A stretch of DNA of 64,000 nucleotides from Roseiarcus sp963835955 (GCA_963835955.1 CAWIHZ010000011.1:73956-137955), one strand, 5' to 3'. Positions 1 through 9,945 are shown, counted from the stretch's first letter. Notes: generated by a model from the sequence alone, not told the origin. Numbers and translations: made by a program.

Positions 1-88
1 TCGCGACGACCGCCGTCACCGCGCCGACGCAAATCGCCGATCCGACGAGGAACGAAAAGACAATCGACGCCGCCTCGAATTCCGCCAC
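1..88 (-). CDS. N-terminal fragment of a possible membrane protein (runs off the window)
   Basis: Read on the minus strand from a GTG at 88, the frame stays open to the window edge. It encodes a short acidic start (VAEFEAAS) followed by a continuous hydrophobic stretch that looks like a first membrane helix. It would follow the efflux operon on the same strand. There is no clear ribosome binding site and only 29 codons are visible, so this could be chance. No function can be given. Confidence 0.3.
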   Translation of the reverse strand, partial: MAEFEAASIVFSFLVGSAICVGAVTAVVA

Positions 89-125
89 GCTGACGCAATG
101 ATTCGGCGCATGTCGCCGGAAAGCC

Positions 126-143
126 GGCCCGCCCCGGTGGGCC
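126..143 (-). terminator. Weak hairpin just after the NodT-type gene
   Basis: GGCCC and GGGCC arms with a partly paired interior form a GC-rich hairpin immediately past the stop codon at 145-147 of the outer-membrane factor gene. There is no U-run after it, so termination is only a suggestion. Confidence 0.3.
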
Positions 144-144
144 G

Positions 145-1638
145 TTATTGGTCAATAAGGGCCGCCGGGCGCGGCGCGGCAGCGGCGGCGTCCGGCAATT
201 GCGCCCGGCTCCAGCCGCCGCCGAGCGCGACGACGAGGTTGACCGCGTCGGACTGGAGCTGCGCCCGGGTCGACAACTGGGCTTCCTCCACCGATAGCTG
301 CTGGGTCTCCAACTGGACGACGGTCGTGAAGGATTGGGTGCCGGCCCGATATTCATTAAGGGCGATCTGCGTCGCCTCACGGGAGATGCGGACGTCTTCC
401 GCCTGCACCTTGGCTTCGCGGGTGAGAAGCCGGATCGACGACAGTTGATCCTCCACCTGCTGGATCGCCGCCAATATGGTCTGGCGATAGGTCGCAACGC
501 TCGCCCGATAGGTCTCGCGCGCCGCCTCGACCTGGGCGGTGGTGAGGCCGCCGTTGAACAAGGGCTCAGCGAGCGAGCCGCCGAACGACCAGACCGGATT
601 GGCCGCGCCGAGCTGTCGGATGAACGGATCGCCGGAATAGCCGAACAGGCCGTTGAGAGAGACAGCCGGGAAGTATCCGGCAAAGGCGACGCCGATCTCG
701 GCGTTGGCCTGGCGCATCGCCTCTTCAGCCGCCGCGACGTCGGGCCGGCGCTCCAGCAGCGCCGACGGCAGGCCGACCGGGACCGAAGGCACGCGGCTCG
801 CGAGCGGACCGCGAGCGATGGAAAGCCCAGCCGGCGGGCGACCCATCAGCGCCGCGATCGCATGTTCGCTCTGGGCGCGGGCCACCCCGGCGGCAATGAG
901 CTGCGCCTGGGCGTTGAGCACCAGCGCCTGCGCGGTGATGACGTCGGACTTGGCCGCTGTGCCGGCCGCGTACTGGTTCTGGGTGATCTTCAGCGAACGC
1001 TTATAGTTGTCGACTGTCCTGGTGAGCAGGTCCTCGAGCGAATCCGCCTGTCTCAGCGTCACATAGGCGACCGCCAGCGCCGACTGCGCCGCGAGCGTCG
1101 CATTGGCGAGATTGGCGGCGCTGGCTTGCGCGCCCGCGGTCTGCGCCTCGATCCCCCGCCTCGTCTGCCCCCAGACGTCGAGCGTCCAGTTCGCCGCGCC
1201 CTCGGCCGTGAGATTGGTCCCGACCGGGCCGGCGATTCTCTCATGCGTCGCCGAGCCGTTAGCGCCGATCGTCGGAAAGAGGCCGGCGCGCGCCTCGTTG
1301 ATGAGCGCCAGCGCCTCGCGATAATTGGCTTCGTCCGCCTTGATGGTCTGATTGGAAACCGCAACGGCGGTTTCGAGCCGGTCGAGCTCCGGATCGCGGA
1401 AGACCGTCCACCACGGCCCTTTCGGCTCGTTGGCGCGCGGCGCTGCGATTTTCCATCCCTTGATCTCCTTGTATTGCGACGAAAGGATCGCCGCGGGCCG
1501 CACAAAATCGGGGCCGACCGGCGCACAGCCGGCGAGGGCCAGCGCGACGCCGGACGCGGCGCAAAACGCTATCGCGCGCGCGCCAGCGGCGTGGGGTTTA
1601 CGCGCAGATAATATCGCTTCCACAAACGCCCCAGCCAT
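145..1638 (-). CDS. NodT-family RND efflux outer-membrane lipoprotein
   Basis: This is a 497-residue TolC-like outer-membrane channel that would complete the tripartite pump encoded just upstream. A signal peptide ends in the lipobox LALAGC, so the mature protein should be lipidated at that Cys. Two outer-membrane efflux repeats follow, with family motifs such as LLERRPDVAAAEEAMRQANA in the middle and coiled-coil-rich C-terminal helices. The ATG at 1638 overlaps the end of the upstream pump gene by 70 bp; a GTG five codons in is an alternative start. It is last in an operon with an adaptor and two RND pumps. Length matches the family. Substrate is unknown. Confidence 0.9.
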   Translation of the reverse strand: MAGAFVEAILSARKPHAAGARAIAFCAASGVALALAGCAPVGPDFVRPAAILSSQYKEIKGWKIAAPRANEPKGPWWTVFRDPELDRLETAVAVSNQTIKADEANYREALALINEARAGLFPTIGANGSATHERIAGPVGTNLTAEGAANWTLDVWGQTRRGIEAQTAGAQASAANLANATLAAQSALAVAYVTLRQADSLEDLLTRTVDNYKRSLKITQNQYAAGTAAKSDVITAQALVLNAQAQLIAAGVARAQSEHAIAALMGRPPAGLSIARGPLASRVPSVPVGLPSALLERRPDVAAAEEAMRQANAEIGVAFAGYFPAVSLNGLFGYSGDPFIRQLGAANPVWSFGGSLAEPLFNGGLTTAQVEAARETYRASVATYRQTILAAIQQVEDQLSSIRLLTREAKVQAEDVRISREATQIALNEYRAGTQSFTTVVQLETQQLSVEEAQLSTRAQLQSDAVNLVVALGGGWSRAQLPDAAAAAPRPAALIDQ

Positions 1639-4600
1639 TTTCCAAACGTGTCAAGATAAATGAAAACGACCGGCGTCGTATACAGGGTCAAGACCTGGCT
1701 GACGAGCAAGCCGCCGACAATGGTGATCCCCAGCGGATGGCGCAACTCCGAGCCTTCCCCCGTTCCGAACGCCAATGGCAACGCGCCGAACAGGGCCGCG
1801 AAAGTCGTCATCATGATCGGGCGAAACCGCAGATGGCATGCCTGTTCGATCGCTTCGCGCGTGTCGATTCCCTGTCGTTCAGCCTCCAAGGCGAAGTCGA
1901 TCATCAGAATCGCATTCTTCTTGACGATGCCGATCAGCAGCAGCACCCCGATCGCGGCGATGACGGTGAACTGGGTGTCGAACAGCCAAAGCGCCAGCGC
2001 GGCGCCCACGCTGGCCGACAACAGCGTGGAGAGGATGGTGATCGGATGGATGAGGCTTTCATACAATATGCCCAGCACGATGTAGATCGTCATCAGCGCC
2101 GCGCCAAAAAGCAACGGCATGTTCGATTGCGACTTCTGAAAAGTCGCCGCGGTGCCAGCGAAGGCGCCGTGGACGGTCGACGGCATGCCGATGCGGCGGA
2201 TCGCATTCTCGATTTCGGTCTTGGCCTCGCTGAGCGCGCGGCCGGACGCGAGATTGAACGAAATCGTCGAGGCGGCGAACTGGCCCTGATGATTGACGCT
2301 GAGCGGCGTAAGACCGGGCGAGAATCGGGCGACGGCGGAAAGCGGGACCATCGTTTCCAGCGAGCTTGAAACCGCCGCGCCGGCGGAGGCGCTCGTGTGA
2401 CCGCTCGCGGCCAGAGAATTGGTCGCAAGATTGCGTGCCGAATCGGCCGCGATCGACGCCGCGGTGGCGGCGCCTCCGCTGGAGGACGAAAAAAGACCGG
2501 CGGAGAGCCCGGCTTGGCGTGTGCCGGTCGGATTGGCGCCGGAGGTCGAGACGTAGATCTGGTCGAGCGTGCTCGGATTTTGCCAGTAGCGCGGCGCGAC
2601 CTCCATCACCACGTGATATTGATTGAGGGCGTTGTAGATGGTCGACACCTGCCGCTGCCCGAACGCGTCGTAGAGCGTGTTGTCGATGGCGCTCAAGGTG
2701 AGGCCCAGGCGCATGGCGGCGTCGCGGTCGATCGTGACGTCGGTTTCGAGCCCGCCCTCCTGCTGATCGGAATTGACGTCCTTGACGATGTTGCTGTTCA
2801 TCAATGCCGCGGTCAGCTTCGGCGCCCACTTGTAGAGTTCCTTCGTGTCGTCGGAGAGCAACGTATATTGATAGGTCGCATTGCTCTGGCGTCCTCCGGT
2901 TCTCAGGTCGGAGACCGCGATCATGAACAAATGCGCGCCGGCGACTTCAGCCAGCTTGCCGCGCAGGCGCGCGACGACCTCGTCGGCGGTGACCTTGCGC
3001 TGCGCGTAGGGTTTCAGCGAAACATAGACGAATCCGGAGTTGGTCTGGCGGCCGCCTGTAAAGCCGACCACGCTGGCGACGGCCGGATCGTCCTGCACGA
3101 TCGTCTGCAATTGGGTGAACTTGGTCCTCATCGCCTGGAACGAGATGCTCTGATCGGCTTGAATCGCCCCGATGATGAGACCCGTGTCCTGGACCGGGAA
3201 AAGGCCGTAGGTCATCTGGTACCGGAACATGTAGTAGTTGAGCCCGACGGTCGCCAACAGGGTGGCAAGAACGGCGCCCGGATGGCGCAATGCGATTCGC
3301 AGCGTCGATCGGTAGAAGGCCAGCATCGCCTCGAACAGACGCTCCGTCGCGCGATAGAGGCGACCGTGTCCCTCCTCGCCTTCGCGCGGCAGGATCAGGG
3401 CGCACATCATCGGCGTGGTCGTGAGCGAAACGGCCATCGAGATCATGACAGCGACCGACAGCGTCAGCGCGAATTCGGTGAACAGGCGCCCGACGATCCC
3501 GCCGATGAACAGCAGCGGAGCGAAGACCGCGATCAGCGAAACGCTGATCGACACGACGGTGAAGCCAACTTCCTTGGATCCCCTGATCGCCGCCTCGACG
3601 CGCGACATGCCCTGTTCGAGGTAGCGCGAGACGTTTTCGAGCACCACGATCGCATCGTCGACCACGAAGCCGGTCGAAATCGTCAGCGCCATGAGAGATA
3701 GATTGTTGAGGCTGAAGCCGAGCAGATACATCACTCCGAACGAGCCGATGATGGAGGTCGGGACGGCGACGCTCGGGATCGCGGCCGCGCGCACGCTTCG
3801 GAGAAAAGCGAAAACCACCAGGATCACCAGCGTCACCGCGATGATCAGCGTCTTCTCGGTGTCCCGCAACGATTGACGAATGGTCGTCGAGCGGTCGACG
3901 GCGACGGTAAGATTGACGTCGCCCGGTAGCGCCGCGGTCAGGCGGGGCAATTCGGCTTTCACGCCGTCCACCGCCTTGATGATGTTAGCGCCGGGCTGAC
4001 GCGATAAGATCACCGCCACGCCCGGCTTTCCGTTCACGAGGCCGGCGTGGCGCAGGTCCTCGACCGAATCGACGACCTCGGCGACGTCGGAAAGCCGGAT
4101 CGCGGCGCCGTTGCGGTAGGCGATCACCAGATCGCGATATTGCGCCGCTTTCGTCGCCTGATCGTTGGCGTAGATCTGGTAGTGAAAGTTGTCGTCCTCG
4201 ATCGCGCCCTTGGGACTGTTGGCGTTCGCCGAGGCCAGCGCGGCGCGGATGTCTTCGAGGCCGATGCCGTAATGAAAGATCGCGGTCGGATTGATTTCCA
4301 CCCGCACCGCCGGCAGGGCGGCGCCCGAGATGTCGACCTCGCCGATCCCCGGGAGCTGCGACAGCCGCTGCTGAAGTATATTCGAGGCGAGGTCGTAGAG
4401 CTGGCCGGCGGTATGCGTCGTCGACGTCATGGTGAGAACCATGATCGGCGCGTCAGCCGGGTTGACTTTGTGGTAGGTCGGATTGGAGCGCAGGCTGGCG
4501 GGCAGATCGGCGCGCGCGGCGACAATCGCCGCCTGGACGTCACGGGCCGCGCCGTCGATGTCGCGGTCGAGGCCGAATTGCAGCGTGATGCGCGTGAAGC

Positions 4601-4865
4601 CGACCGTGCTCTGAGAGGTCATTTCGTTGACGTCGGCGATCTGGCCGAGATGGCGCTCGAGCGGCGCCGCCACCGAGGTCGCCATGGTGTCGGGGCTGGC
4701 GCCTGGCATGTTCGCCTGCACGGAAATGACCGGAAAATCGACCTGCGGCAGCGGCGAGACCGGCAATTGCGAATAGCCGAGCAGGCCGCCGAAGACGACG
4801 CCAATTGTCAACAGGGTGGTCGCCACCGGCCTTCGGATGAAGATTTCGGAGAAGCCGATGCTCAC
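1569..4865 (-). CDS. RND efflux pump subunit, MdtC-like
   Basis: This is a 1098-residue proton-driven inner-membrane exporter of the HAE-1/MdtBC type. The N-terminus (IFIRRPVATTLL) is typical, and the two essential Asp of TM4 are present in GFVVDDAIVVLEN. The start codon overlaps the stop of the upstream pump by 4 bp (ATGA), so the two are translationally coupled. It is 60-70 residues longer than usual. The excess is an Ala/Ser/Gly-rich segment at about residues 775-840, in the second periplasmic pore/docking region, between QIYVSTSG and LETMVPLSAVARF. In MdtABC systems the B and C pumps form a heterotrimer. The substrate cannot be predicted. Confidence 0.92.
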   Translation of the reverse strand: MSIGFSEIFIRRPVATTLLTIGVVFGGLLGYSQLPVSPLPQVDFPVISVQANMPGASPDTMATSVAAPLERHLGQIADVNEMTSQSTVGFTRITLQFGLDRDIDGAARDVQAAIVAARADLPASLRSNPTYHKVNPADAPIMVLTMTSTTHTAGQLYDLASNILQQRLSQLPGIGEVDISGAALPAVRVEINPTAIFHYGIGLEDIRAALASANANSPKGAIEDDNFHYQIYANDQATKAAQYRDLVIAYRNGAAIRLSDVAEVVDSVEDLRHAGLVNGKPGVAVILSRQPGANIIKAVDGVKAELPRLTAALPGDVNLTVAVDRSTTIRQSLRDTEKTLIIAVTLVILVVFAFLRSVRAAAIPSVAVPTSIIGSFGVMYLLGFSLNNLSLMALTISTGFVVDDAIVVLENVSRYLEQGMSRVEAAIRGSKEVGFTVVSISVSLIAVFAPLLFIGGIVGRLFTEFALTLSVAVMISMAVSLTTTPMMCALILPREGEEGHGRLYRATERLFEAMLAFYRSTLRIALRHPGAVLATLLATVGLNYYMFRYQMTYGLFPVQDTGLIIGAIQADQSISFQAMRTKFTQLQTIVQDDPAVASVVGFTGGRQTNSGFVYVSLKPYAQRKVTADEVVARLRGKLAEVAGAHLFMIAVSDLRTGGRQSNATYQYTLLSDDTKELYKWAPKLTAALMNSNIVKDVNSDQQEGGLETDVTIDRDAAMRLGLTLSAIDNTLYDAFGQRQVSTIYNALNQYHVVMEVAPRYWQNPSTLDQIYVSTSGANPTGTRQAGLSAGLFSSSSGGAATAASIAADSARNLATNSLAASGHTSASAGAAVSSSLETMVPLSAVARFSPGLTPLSVNHQGQFAASTISFNLASGRALSEAKTEIENAIRRIGMPSTVHGAFAGTAATFQKSQSNMPLLFGAALMTIYIVLGILYESLIHPITILSTLLSASVGAALALWLFDTQFTVIAAIGVLLLIGIVKKNAILMIDFALEAERQGIDTREAIEQACHLRFRPIMMTTFAALFGALPLAFGTGEGSELRHPLGITIVGGLLVSQVLTLYTTPVVFIYLDTFGKWLGRLWKRYYLRVNPTPLARAR

Positions 4866-7800
4866 GGCGCCCCCGTCGCGAGCGCCGAATCGCTGGCGCC
4901 GAGGCCAAAGCGCTCACCGAGTTCTTCGAAGAACAGATAAATGACCGGGGTCGTATAAAGCGTGAGAACCTGGCTGAATGCCAGGCCGCCCACGATGGCC
5001 AGGCCGAGCGGGTGGCGAAGCTCCGAGCCCACGCCGGTTCCGAGCATCAGCGGCAGCGCGCCGAAAATCGCCGCGACAGTGGTCATCAGGATGGGCCTCA
5101 GGCGCAGCAGACAGGCCTGGTAGATCGCCTCGCGCGCGGGCAGGCCCTGCACCCTCTGCGCTTCGAGCGCGAAGTCGATCATCATGATCGCGTTTTTCTT
5201 AACAATGCCGATCAGCAGCACGATGCCGATGACGCCGATAATGTCGAGGCCCGCGCCCGCCGCATTAAGCGTCAGCAGCGCCCCGACGCCGGCCGACGGA
5301 AGGGTGGTGAGGATCGTGATCGGATGAATGAAGCTCTCGTAGAGCACGCCGAGCACGATATACATCGTGGCGACGGCGGCCAGGAGCAGGAACACCTCGT
5401 TCGAGAGCGCGGACTGGAAGGCCAGCGCCGCGCCCTGGAAGCTGACTGCGAAACTCTCGGGTAAATCGATGTCGGCGAGCGCGGCGTTGATCGCGCCGAT
5501 GGCCTCGCCGAGCGACGCCCCTGGCGCCAGATTGAACGAGATCGTCGTCACCGGAAACTGTTTGAGATGGGAGATCTGCAGCGGCGAGGTCTTGACGATG
5601 AAATTTGCGACCGAACCGAGTGGCGTCTGGGCTGTGGCCGAGGCGGCCGACGGCAGGTAGATCGAGTTGAGCGAATCCAGCGAGCGCGCCATCTTTGGAT
5701 CAATGTCGAGGATGACGCGATACTGATTGCTCTGGGTGAAAATCGTGGAGATGATGCGCTGCCCGAAGGCGTCGTAGAGCGCGTTGTCCACAATCGCCGG
5801 GGTGATGCCGAAGCGCGCCGCGGTTGCGCGATTGAGATCGACCGTCACTGAGCGGCCGTTGGGCTGAAGATCGCTCGCGATATCGACAATGGCGCCGATC
5901 TTAGCGAGGCGCTGGAGCACCTTTGGCGTCCAGGCTTGCAACGTCGCCAGATCCTGGTTCTCCAGCGTAAACTGATATTGGGTCGCGCTGACCGCGGTGT
6001 CGATCGAAAGGTCCTGCACCGGCTGCATGTAGAGCGATATGCCCGCCACCCCGGCGGTTTCCTCCTGCAGGCGGCGGATGATTTGGCTCGCCGTCGCCTG
6101 GCGCTTGGAATGCGGCTTCAGATTGATGAGGAAACGCCCCGAATTCAGGGTGACGTTCGAGCCGTCGACGCCGATGAAGGAGGACAGGCTCGCGACATCG
6201 GGATCGGCCACGATCGCCCTTGCGAGTTCCTGTTGATGGGCCGCCATCTGGTCGAAGGAAATGTCCTCAGCCGCCTGCGTCACGCCCTGGATGACGCCGG
6301 TGTCCTGAATCGGAAAGAAGCCCTTCGGGATCGTCAGGTAAAGGTAGCCGGTCAGAACGAAGGTGGCGAGCGCGACCGTCAGCATGATCGCCTGATGGTC
6401 GAGCGCTACCCTCAGCGTCGATGCGTAGAGGCGCGTCAGCGCCTGAAAGAACCGTCCGCCGCTCGCCTCGCCGCCGCCTCCCCTCGGACGTAGGAGCTTC
6501 GCGCAGAGCATTGGCACCAGGGTCAGCGAGACGAAGGCCGAAATAACGATGGTCGCGGCGAGGGTGATCGCAAATTCATGGAACAGCCGCCCGACGACGT
6601 CGCCCATGAACAATAGCGGGATCAGGACCGCGATCAGCGAAACCGTGAGCGAAATGATGGTGAAGCCGATCTGCGCCGACCCCTTGACCGCCGCATCGTA
6701 GGGGCTGTCGCCGGCTTCGAGGAAACGGGCGATGTTCTCGATCACCACAATCGCGTCGTCGACGACGAAGCCGGTCGCGACCGTCAGCGCCATCAGAGAC
6801 AGATTGTCGAGGCTGAACCCGAACTGATACATGATCGCCAGCGTGCCCACGAGCGACAGCGGGACGCTGAGGCTCGGGATCACCGTCGCCGGAATGTTGC
6901 GCAGGAACAGGAAGATCACGAGCACGACCAGGCCGACCGCGAGCGACAACTCGAATTCCACGTCCCTGACCGAGGAGCGTATCGTCGTCGTTCGGTCGGT
7001 CAGGGGTTTGACCGTGATCGCGCTCGGCAGGCCCGCGCTCAGCGTCGGCAGGATGGCCTTGATGCTGTCGACGACCTTGATCACGTTTGCGCCAGGCTGG
7101 CGCTGAATGTTGACGATGAGCGCGGGCGTCGTATTCATCCAGGCGGAGAGCCGGCTGTTCTCGGGCCCGATCTCGACCGCCGCGACGTCGGAGAGCCGGA
7201 TCGGCGCACCGTTGCGGTAGGCGATGACCGATTTCTCGTAGTCGTTCGGATTCCTGATCTGGTCGTTGGCGTTGATTGTCGAGGACTGCGCCGGCCCGTC
7301 GAAACTGCCCTTGGGCGTATTGACGTTAAGATTGCTGATGGTGGTCCGCAGATCATCGAAATTGACTCCGTAGGCGGCGAGCGCGAGCGGATTGACGTGG
7401 ATGCGCACGGCCGGCCGCTGCCCGCCCGAAATTGAAACCAGGCCGACGCCCGGAAGCTCCGACAGCTTCGGCGCGAGGCGGCTCGCGACGATATCCTCGA
7501 CGTCGGTCAGCCTCATCGAATCCGAGGTGACGCCGAGAGTGAGGATCGGCGCGTCGGCCGGATTGACCTTGAAATAGACCGGCGGCGCCGGCAGGTCGGC
7601 GGGCAACAGGTTGCCGGCCGCGTTGATGGCCGCTTGCACCTCCTGCTCAGCGATGTCTAGAGCGATGTCGAGTCCGAAGCGTAAAGTGATGACCGACGCG
7701 CCGGCCGAGCTTTGCGACATCATCTGACTGAGGCTCGCCATCTGGCCGAACTGTCGCTCGAGCGGCGCCGTCACCGCCGAAGTCATCACTTCCGGACTCG

Positions 7801-7960
7801 CGCCCGGATAGAAGGTTTGAACCTGGATCGTCGGGTAATCGACCTCGGGCAGGGCCGAAAGCGGAAGAAAACGATAAGCCGCGACGCCGACGAGCAGGAT
7901 CGCGATCATCAACAGGCTGGTGGCGACCGGCCGATCGATAAAGATGCGGGAAGGGTTCAC
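4862..7960 (-). CDS. RND efflux pump subunit, MdtB-like
   Basis: This is a 1032-residue RND exporter of normal family length. It starts at a GTG at 7960 (VNPSRIFIDRPVATSLL), the canonical N-terminus for this group. The frame is open further upstream only because it runs antisense-frame through the adaptor gene. The gene begins 25 bp after the adaptor stop. The TM4 proton-relay motif FVVDDAIVVIEN is intact. It is second in the operon adaptor-pump-pump-outer-membrane channel and probably forms a mixed trimer with the following MdtC-like pump. Confidence 0.92.
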   Translation of the reverse strand: MNPSRIFIDRPVATSLLMIAILLVGVAAYRFLPLSALPEVDYPTIQVQTFYPGASPEVMTSAVTAPLERQFGQMASLSQMMSQSSAGASVITLRFGLDIALDIAEQEVQAAINAAGNLLPADLPAPPVYFKVNPADAPILTLGVTSDSMRLTDVEDIVASRLAPKLSELPGVGLVSISGGQRPAVRIHVNPLALAAYGVNFDDLRTTISNLNVNTPKGSFDGPAQSSTINANDQIRNPNDYEKSVIAYRNGAPIRLSDVAAVEIGPENSRLSAWMNTTPALIVNIQRQPGANVIKVVDSIKAILPTLSAGLPSAITVKPLTDRTTTIRSSVRDVEFELSLAVGLVVLVIFLFLRNIPATVIPSLSVPLSLVGTLAIMYQFGFSLDNLSLMALTVATGFVVDDAIVVIENIARFLEAGDSPYDAAVKGSAQIGFTIISLTVSLIAVLIPLLFMGDVVGRLFHEFAITLAATIVISAFVSLTLVPMLCAKLLRPRGGGGEASGGRFFQALTRLYASTLRVALDHQAIMLTVALATFVLTGYLYLTIPKGFFPIQDTGVIQGVTQAAEDISFDQMAAHQQELARAIVADPDVASLSSFIGVDGSNVTLNSGRFLINLKPHSKRQATASQIIRRLQEETAGVAGISLYMQPVQDLSIDTAVSATQYQFTLENQDLATLQAWTPKVLQRLAKIGAIVDIASDLQPNGRSVTVDLNRATAARFGITPAIVDNALYDAFGQRIISTIFTQSNQYRVILDIDPKMARSLDSLNSIYLPSAASATAQTPLGSVANFIVKTSPLQISHLKQFPVTTISFNLAPGASLGEAIGAINAALADIDLPESFAVSFQGAALAFQSALSNEVFLLLAAVATMYIVLGVLYESFIHPITILTTLPSAGVGALLTLNAAGAGLDIIGVIGIVLLIGIVKKNAIMMIDFALEAQRVQGLPAREAIYQACLLRLRPILMTTVAAIFGALPLMLGTGVGSELRHPLGLAIVGGLAFSQVLTLYTTPVIYLFFEELGERFGLGASDSALATGAP

Positions 7961-7985
7961 CGACCCGACCCACGCGGCGGCAAAC

Positions 7986-9422
7986 TCATTTTTGCGCGCC
8001 CGGGGCCGGCGGGCCGGTCGGCGCCGACTGGCCGCTCGGCGTGGCGAGGTTAGCGGGTCGCGCGCCGACGCCGCCGCCGGATTCCTGTCCACGCCCGTGG
8101 CGATGGCGATGACCTCCGGCGGCTTGACCGACCGCTCCTCCCGGCGCCCCGCTTTCGCCGCGCGGCTGGCTCTGGCCACGACTTTGGTCTTCCGTTTTCT
8201 CCGTGTCGCCGGCCGGAGCGGCTTCGCCGAGCGTGACCTTGCCGCCGTCGCGCAACCGATCGACGCCGTCGACGACGACCTCTTCGCCCGCCTTGAGGCC
8301 GGAGGAAATCGTCGTGCGTTTGCTGTCGGTCGGGCCGCTGACGATATCGCGCTTCGAGACGGTCGAATCGGGGTTGAGGACATAGACGAATTTGCCAGAC
8401 GGCCCGATCTGGATCGCAGCGTTGGGAGCGAGCACGACGCCGGTCAGGGTGTCGACCAGAAGGCGGACGTTGACGAACTGGTTGGGAAACAGCACGCCAT
8501 TCGGGTTATCGAAGGTCGCGCGCATCTTGATCGTGCCGGTGGTCATGTCGGCCTGACTGTCGTAGGTCGTCAGCGTCCCGGTCGCGAGCTCTTTGACGTT
8601 GTCGCTGTCCAGGACCGTAACCTTCAGCTTTGCCCCGGAATTCAGCCGCGCCGCGATCCGCGGAAGGTTGCCCTCGGGCGTCGTGAACACGACGCTGATC
8701 GGATCCATCTGGGTGATTACGACGATGCCGGTCGCGTCGGAGGGCTGCAGATAGTTGCCGGGGTCCACCAGCCTCAAGCCCACCCTGCCGGTGATCGGCG
8801 AGACGATGCGCGTATAGTCGACATTGAGCTGGGCGGTCTGGACTTGTGCTTCGTCGGTCACGATCGCGGCCTTGTCCTGGGCGACCAGCGCCGCCTGGTC
8901 CGCGACCTGCTGTTTGGCGATCGAATCCTGCTTGATGAGTTCTTCGTAGCGAGCAAGGTCGCCCTGCGCCTGACCGAGCAGCGCCTGGTCCTTGGCGAGC
9001 TGCCCATGCGCCTGTGACAGCGCCGCCTGATAGGGGCGGGGATCGATCTGGGCGAGAAAATCCCCGGCTTTGACGAACTGGCCTTCCTTGAACCCGACTT
9101 CCAGCAGCTTGCCGGCGATCTGGGTGCGGATGGTGACGGTTTCGAAGGGCGTCACCGTTCCGAGCGCGTCGATGGTCAGCGGCATATCCCCAAGCGTCAC
9201 CGGCGCGACGCGCACCGTTTGCCGCGGCGGTCCGGAACTGCGGGAGGTTTCGTTCTTGTGCGGGGCGATGTTCTCGACCTTTTGCCAGGCGAAAACGGCC
9301 GCCGCGGCCAGCGCTAGGACGAGCGCGATCCTGCCGAACATATTGCGCCGCCGCGGCCCCGGCGCCTCCGGGGCGGTCGGCGGCGACCCTTTCGTCGTCT
9401 CAGGCTTGAGGGCTTCGTTCAT
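7986..9422 (-). CDS. RND efflux periplasmic adaptor, MdtA-like
   Basis: This membrane fusion protein of about 478 residues links the RND pumps to the outer-membrane channel. An N-terminal hydrophobic anchor (GRIALVLALAAAAVFAW) is followed by the beta-barrel, lipoyl and hairpin domains, including IRTQIAGKLLEVGFKEGQFVKAGDFLAQIDPRPY. The ATG at 9422 (MNEALKPETTK) is preferred; an in-frame start lies 11 codons upstream. The C-terminus has an unusual tail of about 80 residues rich in Gly, Pro, Gln and His (HRHRHGRGQ), not needed for the fold. It is first gene of the pump operon. No TetR, MarR or two-component regulator gene is adjacent. Confidence 0.92.
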   Translation of the reverse strand: MNEALKPETTKGSPPTAPEAPGPRRRNMFGRIALVLALAAAAVFAWQKVENIAPHKNETSRSSGPPRQTVRVAPVTLGDMPLTIDALGTVTPFETVTIRTQIAGKLLEVGFKEGQFVKAGDFLAQIDPRPYQAALSQAHGQLAKDQALLGQAQGDLARYEELIKQDSIAKQQVADQAALVAQDKAAIVTDEAQVQTAQLNVDYTRIVSPITGRVGLRLVDPGNYLQPSDATGIVVITQMDPISVVFTTPEGNLPRIAARLNSGAKLKVTVLDSDNVKELATGTLTTYDSQADMTTGTIKMRATFDNPNGVLFPNQFVNVRLLVDTLTGVVLAPNAAIQIGPSGKFVYVLNPDSTVSKRDIVSGPTDSKRTTISSGLKAGEEVVVDGVDRLRDGGKVTLGEAAPAGDTEKTEDQSRGQSQPRGESGAPGGAVGQAAGGHRHRHGRGQESGGGVGARPANLATPSGQSAPTGPPAPGAQK

Positions 9423-9602
9423 CTTTAGGATTCGCTCAAGTCCGACGTTTCGCACGGCAAAGCCGGAGTTTCAAATCACGCCCTCGTGCGCAGCACAGCG
9501 GGAGCCTCGGCGATTTGCGTCGCCGGCTCTGAAACCGGGTGTTGCTTTCTGCTTGCCCTTGCGCCATAAGCGCGACCGGCGGCGACGACGCTGTCGACGG
9601 AC

Positions 9603-9677
9603 GCGGGTGTAGCTCAGGGGTAGAGCACAACCTTGCCAAGGTTGGGGTCGAGGGTTCGAATCCCTTCGCCCGCTCCA
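9603..9677 (+). tRNA. tRNA-Gly(GCC)
   Basis: A complete cloverleaf is visible: acceptor arms GCGGGTG / CGCCCGC, D-arm AGCTCAGGGGTAGAGC, anticodon loop with GCC at 9635-9637, T-loop GGTTCGAATCC, and an encoded 3' CCA. Its 3' end lies 10 bp before the left border repeat of the N-ATPase block, a position typical for insertion hot spots. Confidence 0.97.
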
Positions 9678-9685
9678 ATAAAATC

Positions 9686-9708
9686 ATGTGTCCGACCCGG
9701 ACACATAG
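9686..9708. repeat. Left copy of a 21-bp near-palindrome bordering the N-ATPase block
   Basis: Positions 9688-9708 are identical, in the same orientation, to 18147-18167. The core is a 9-bp stem, ATGTGTCCG / CGGACACAT, around ACC. Beyond the shared part the flanks differ, although both continue with sequence containing GTCAGACAT-like or AAGACATGG-like pieces that resemble eroded insertion-sequence ends. It could also serve as a hairpin behind the tRNA, but the exact duplication 8.5 kb away argues for a mobile-element origin. Confidence 0.7.
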
Positions 9709-9945
9709 CCGCTGTCAGACATCGTAGCCGGCAAGCTGCCGTCGGACGACCGATTTGAGTTGCATCTTCCATTTGGGGCGTTGCTGGGCGACTACGACCG
9801 GGAAGTACGCCCAATTCAGCGAGCGCTCGCGGAATGGATTATCACGACCGCGCCGACGCTCCCCATAGCGGCCATCGGGCGAGCGCTTTTCGGTCTCTTC
9901 AAGGCGTGCGAGATAGCGTCTGTGCGCCCGAAGCGGGAGGGTTCG

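Noticed and set aside
334..1611. Long plus-strand open frame opposite the NodT-type gene
   Set aside because: Arg/Asp-rich composition typical of antisense frames in GC-rich genes; no domain or start signal.
8000..8383. Upstream extension of the MdtB-like pump to an ATG at 8383
   Set aside because: The added residues are the antisense-frame shadow of the adaptor gene; the family N-terminus begins at GTG 7960.
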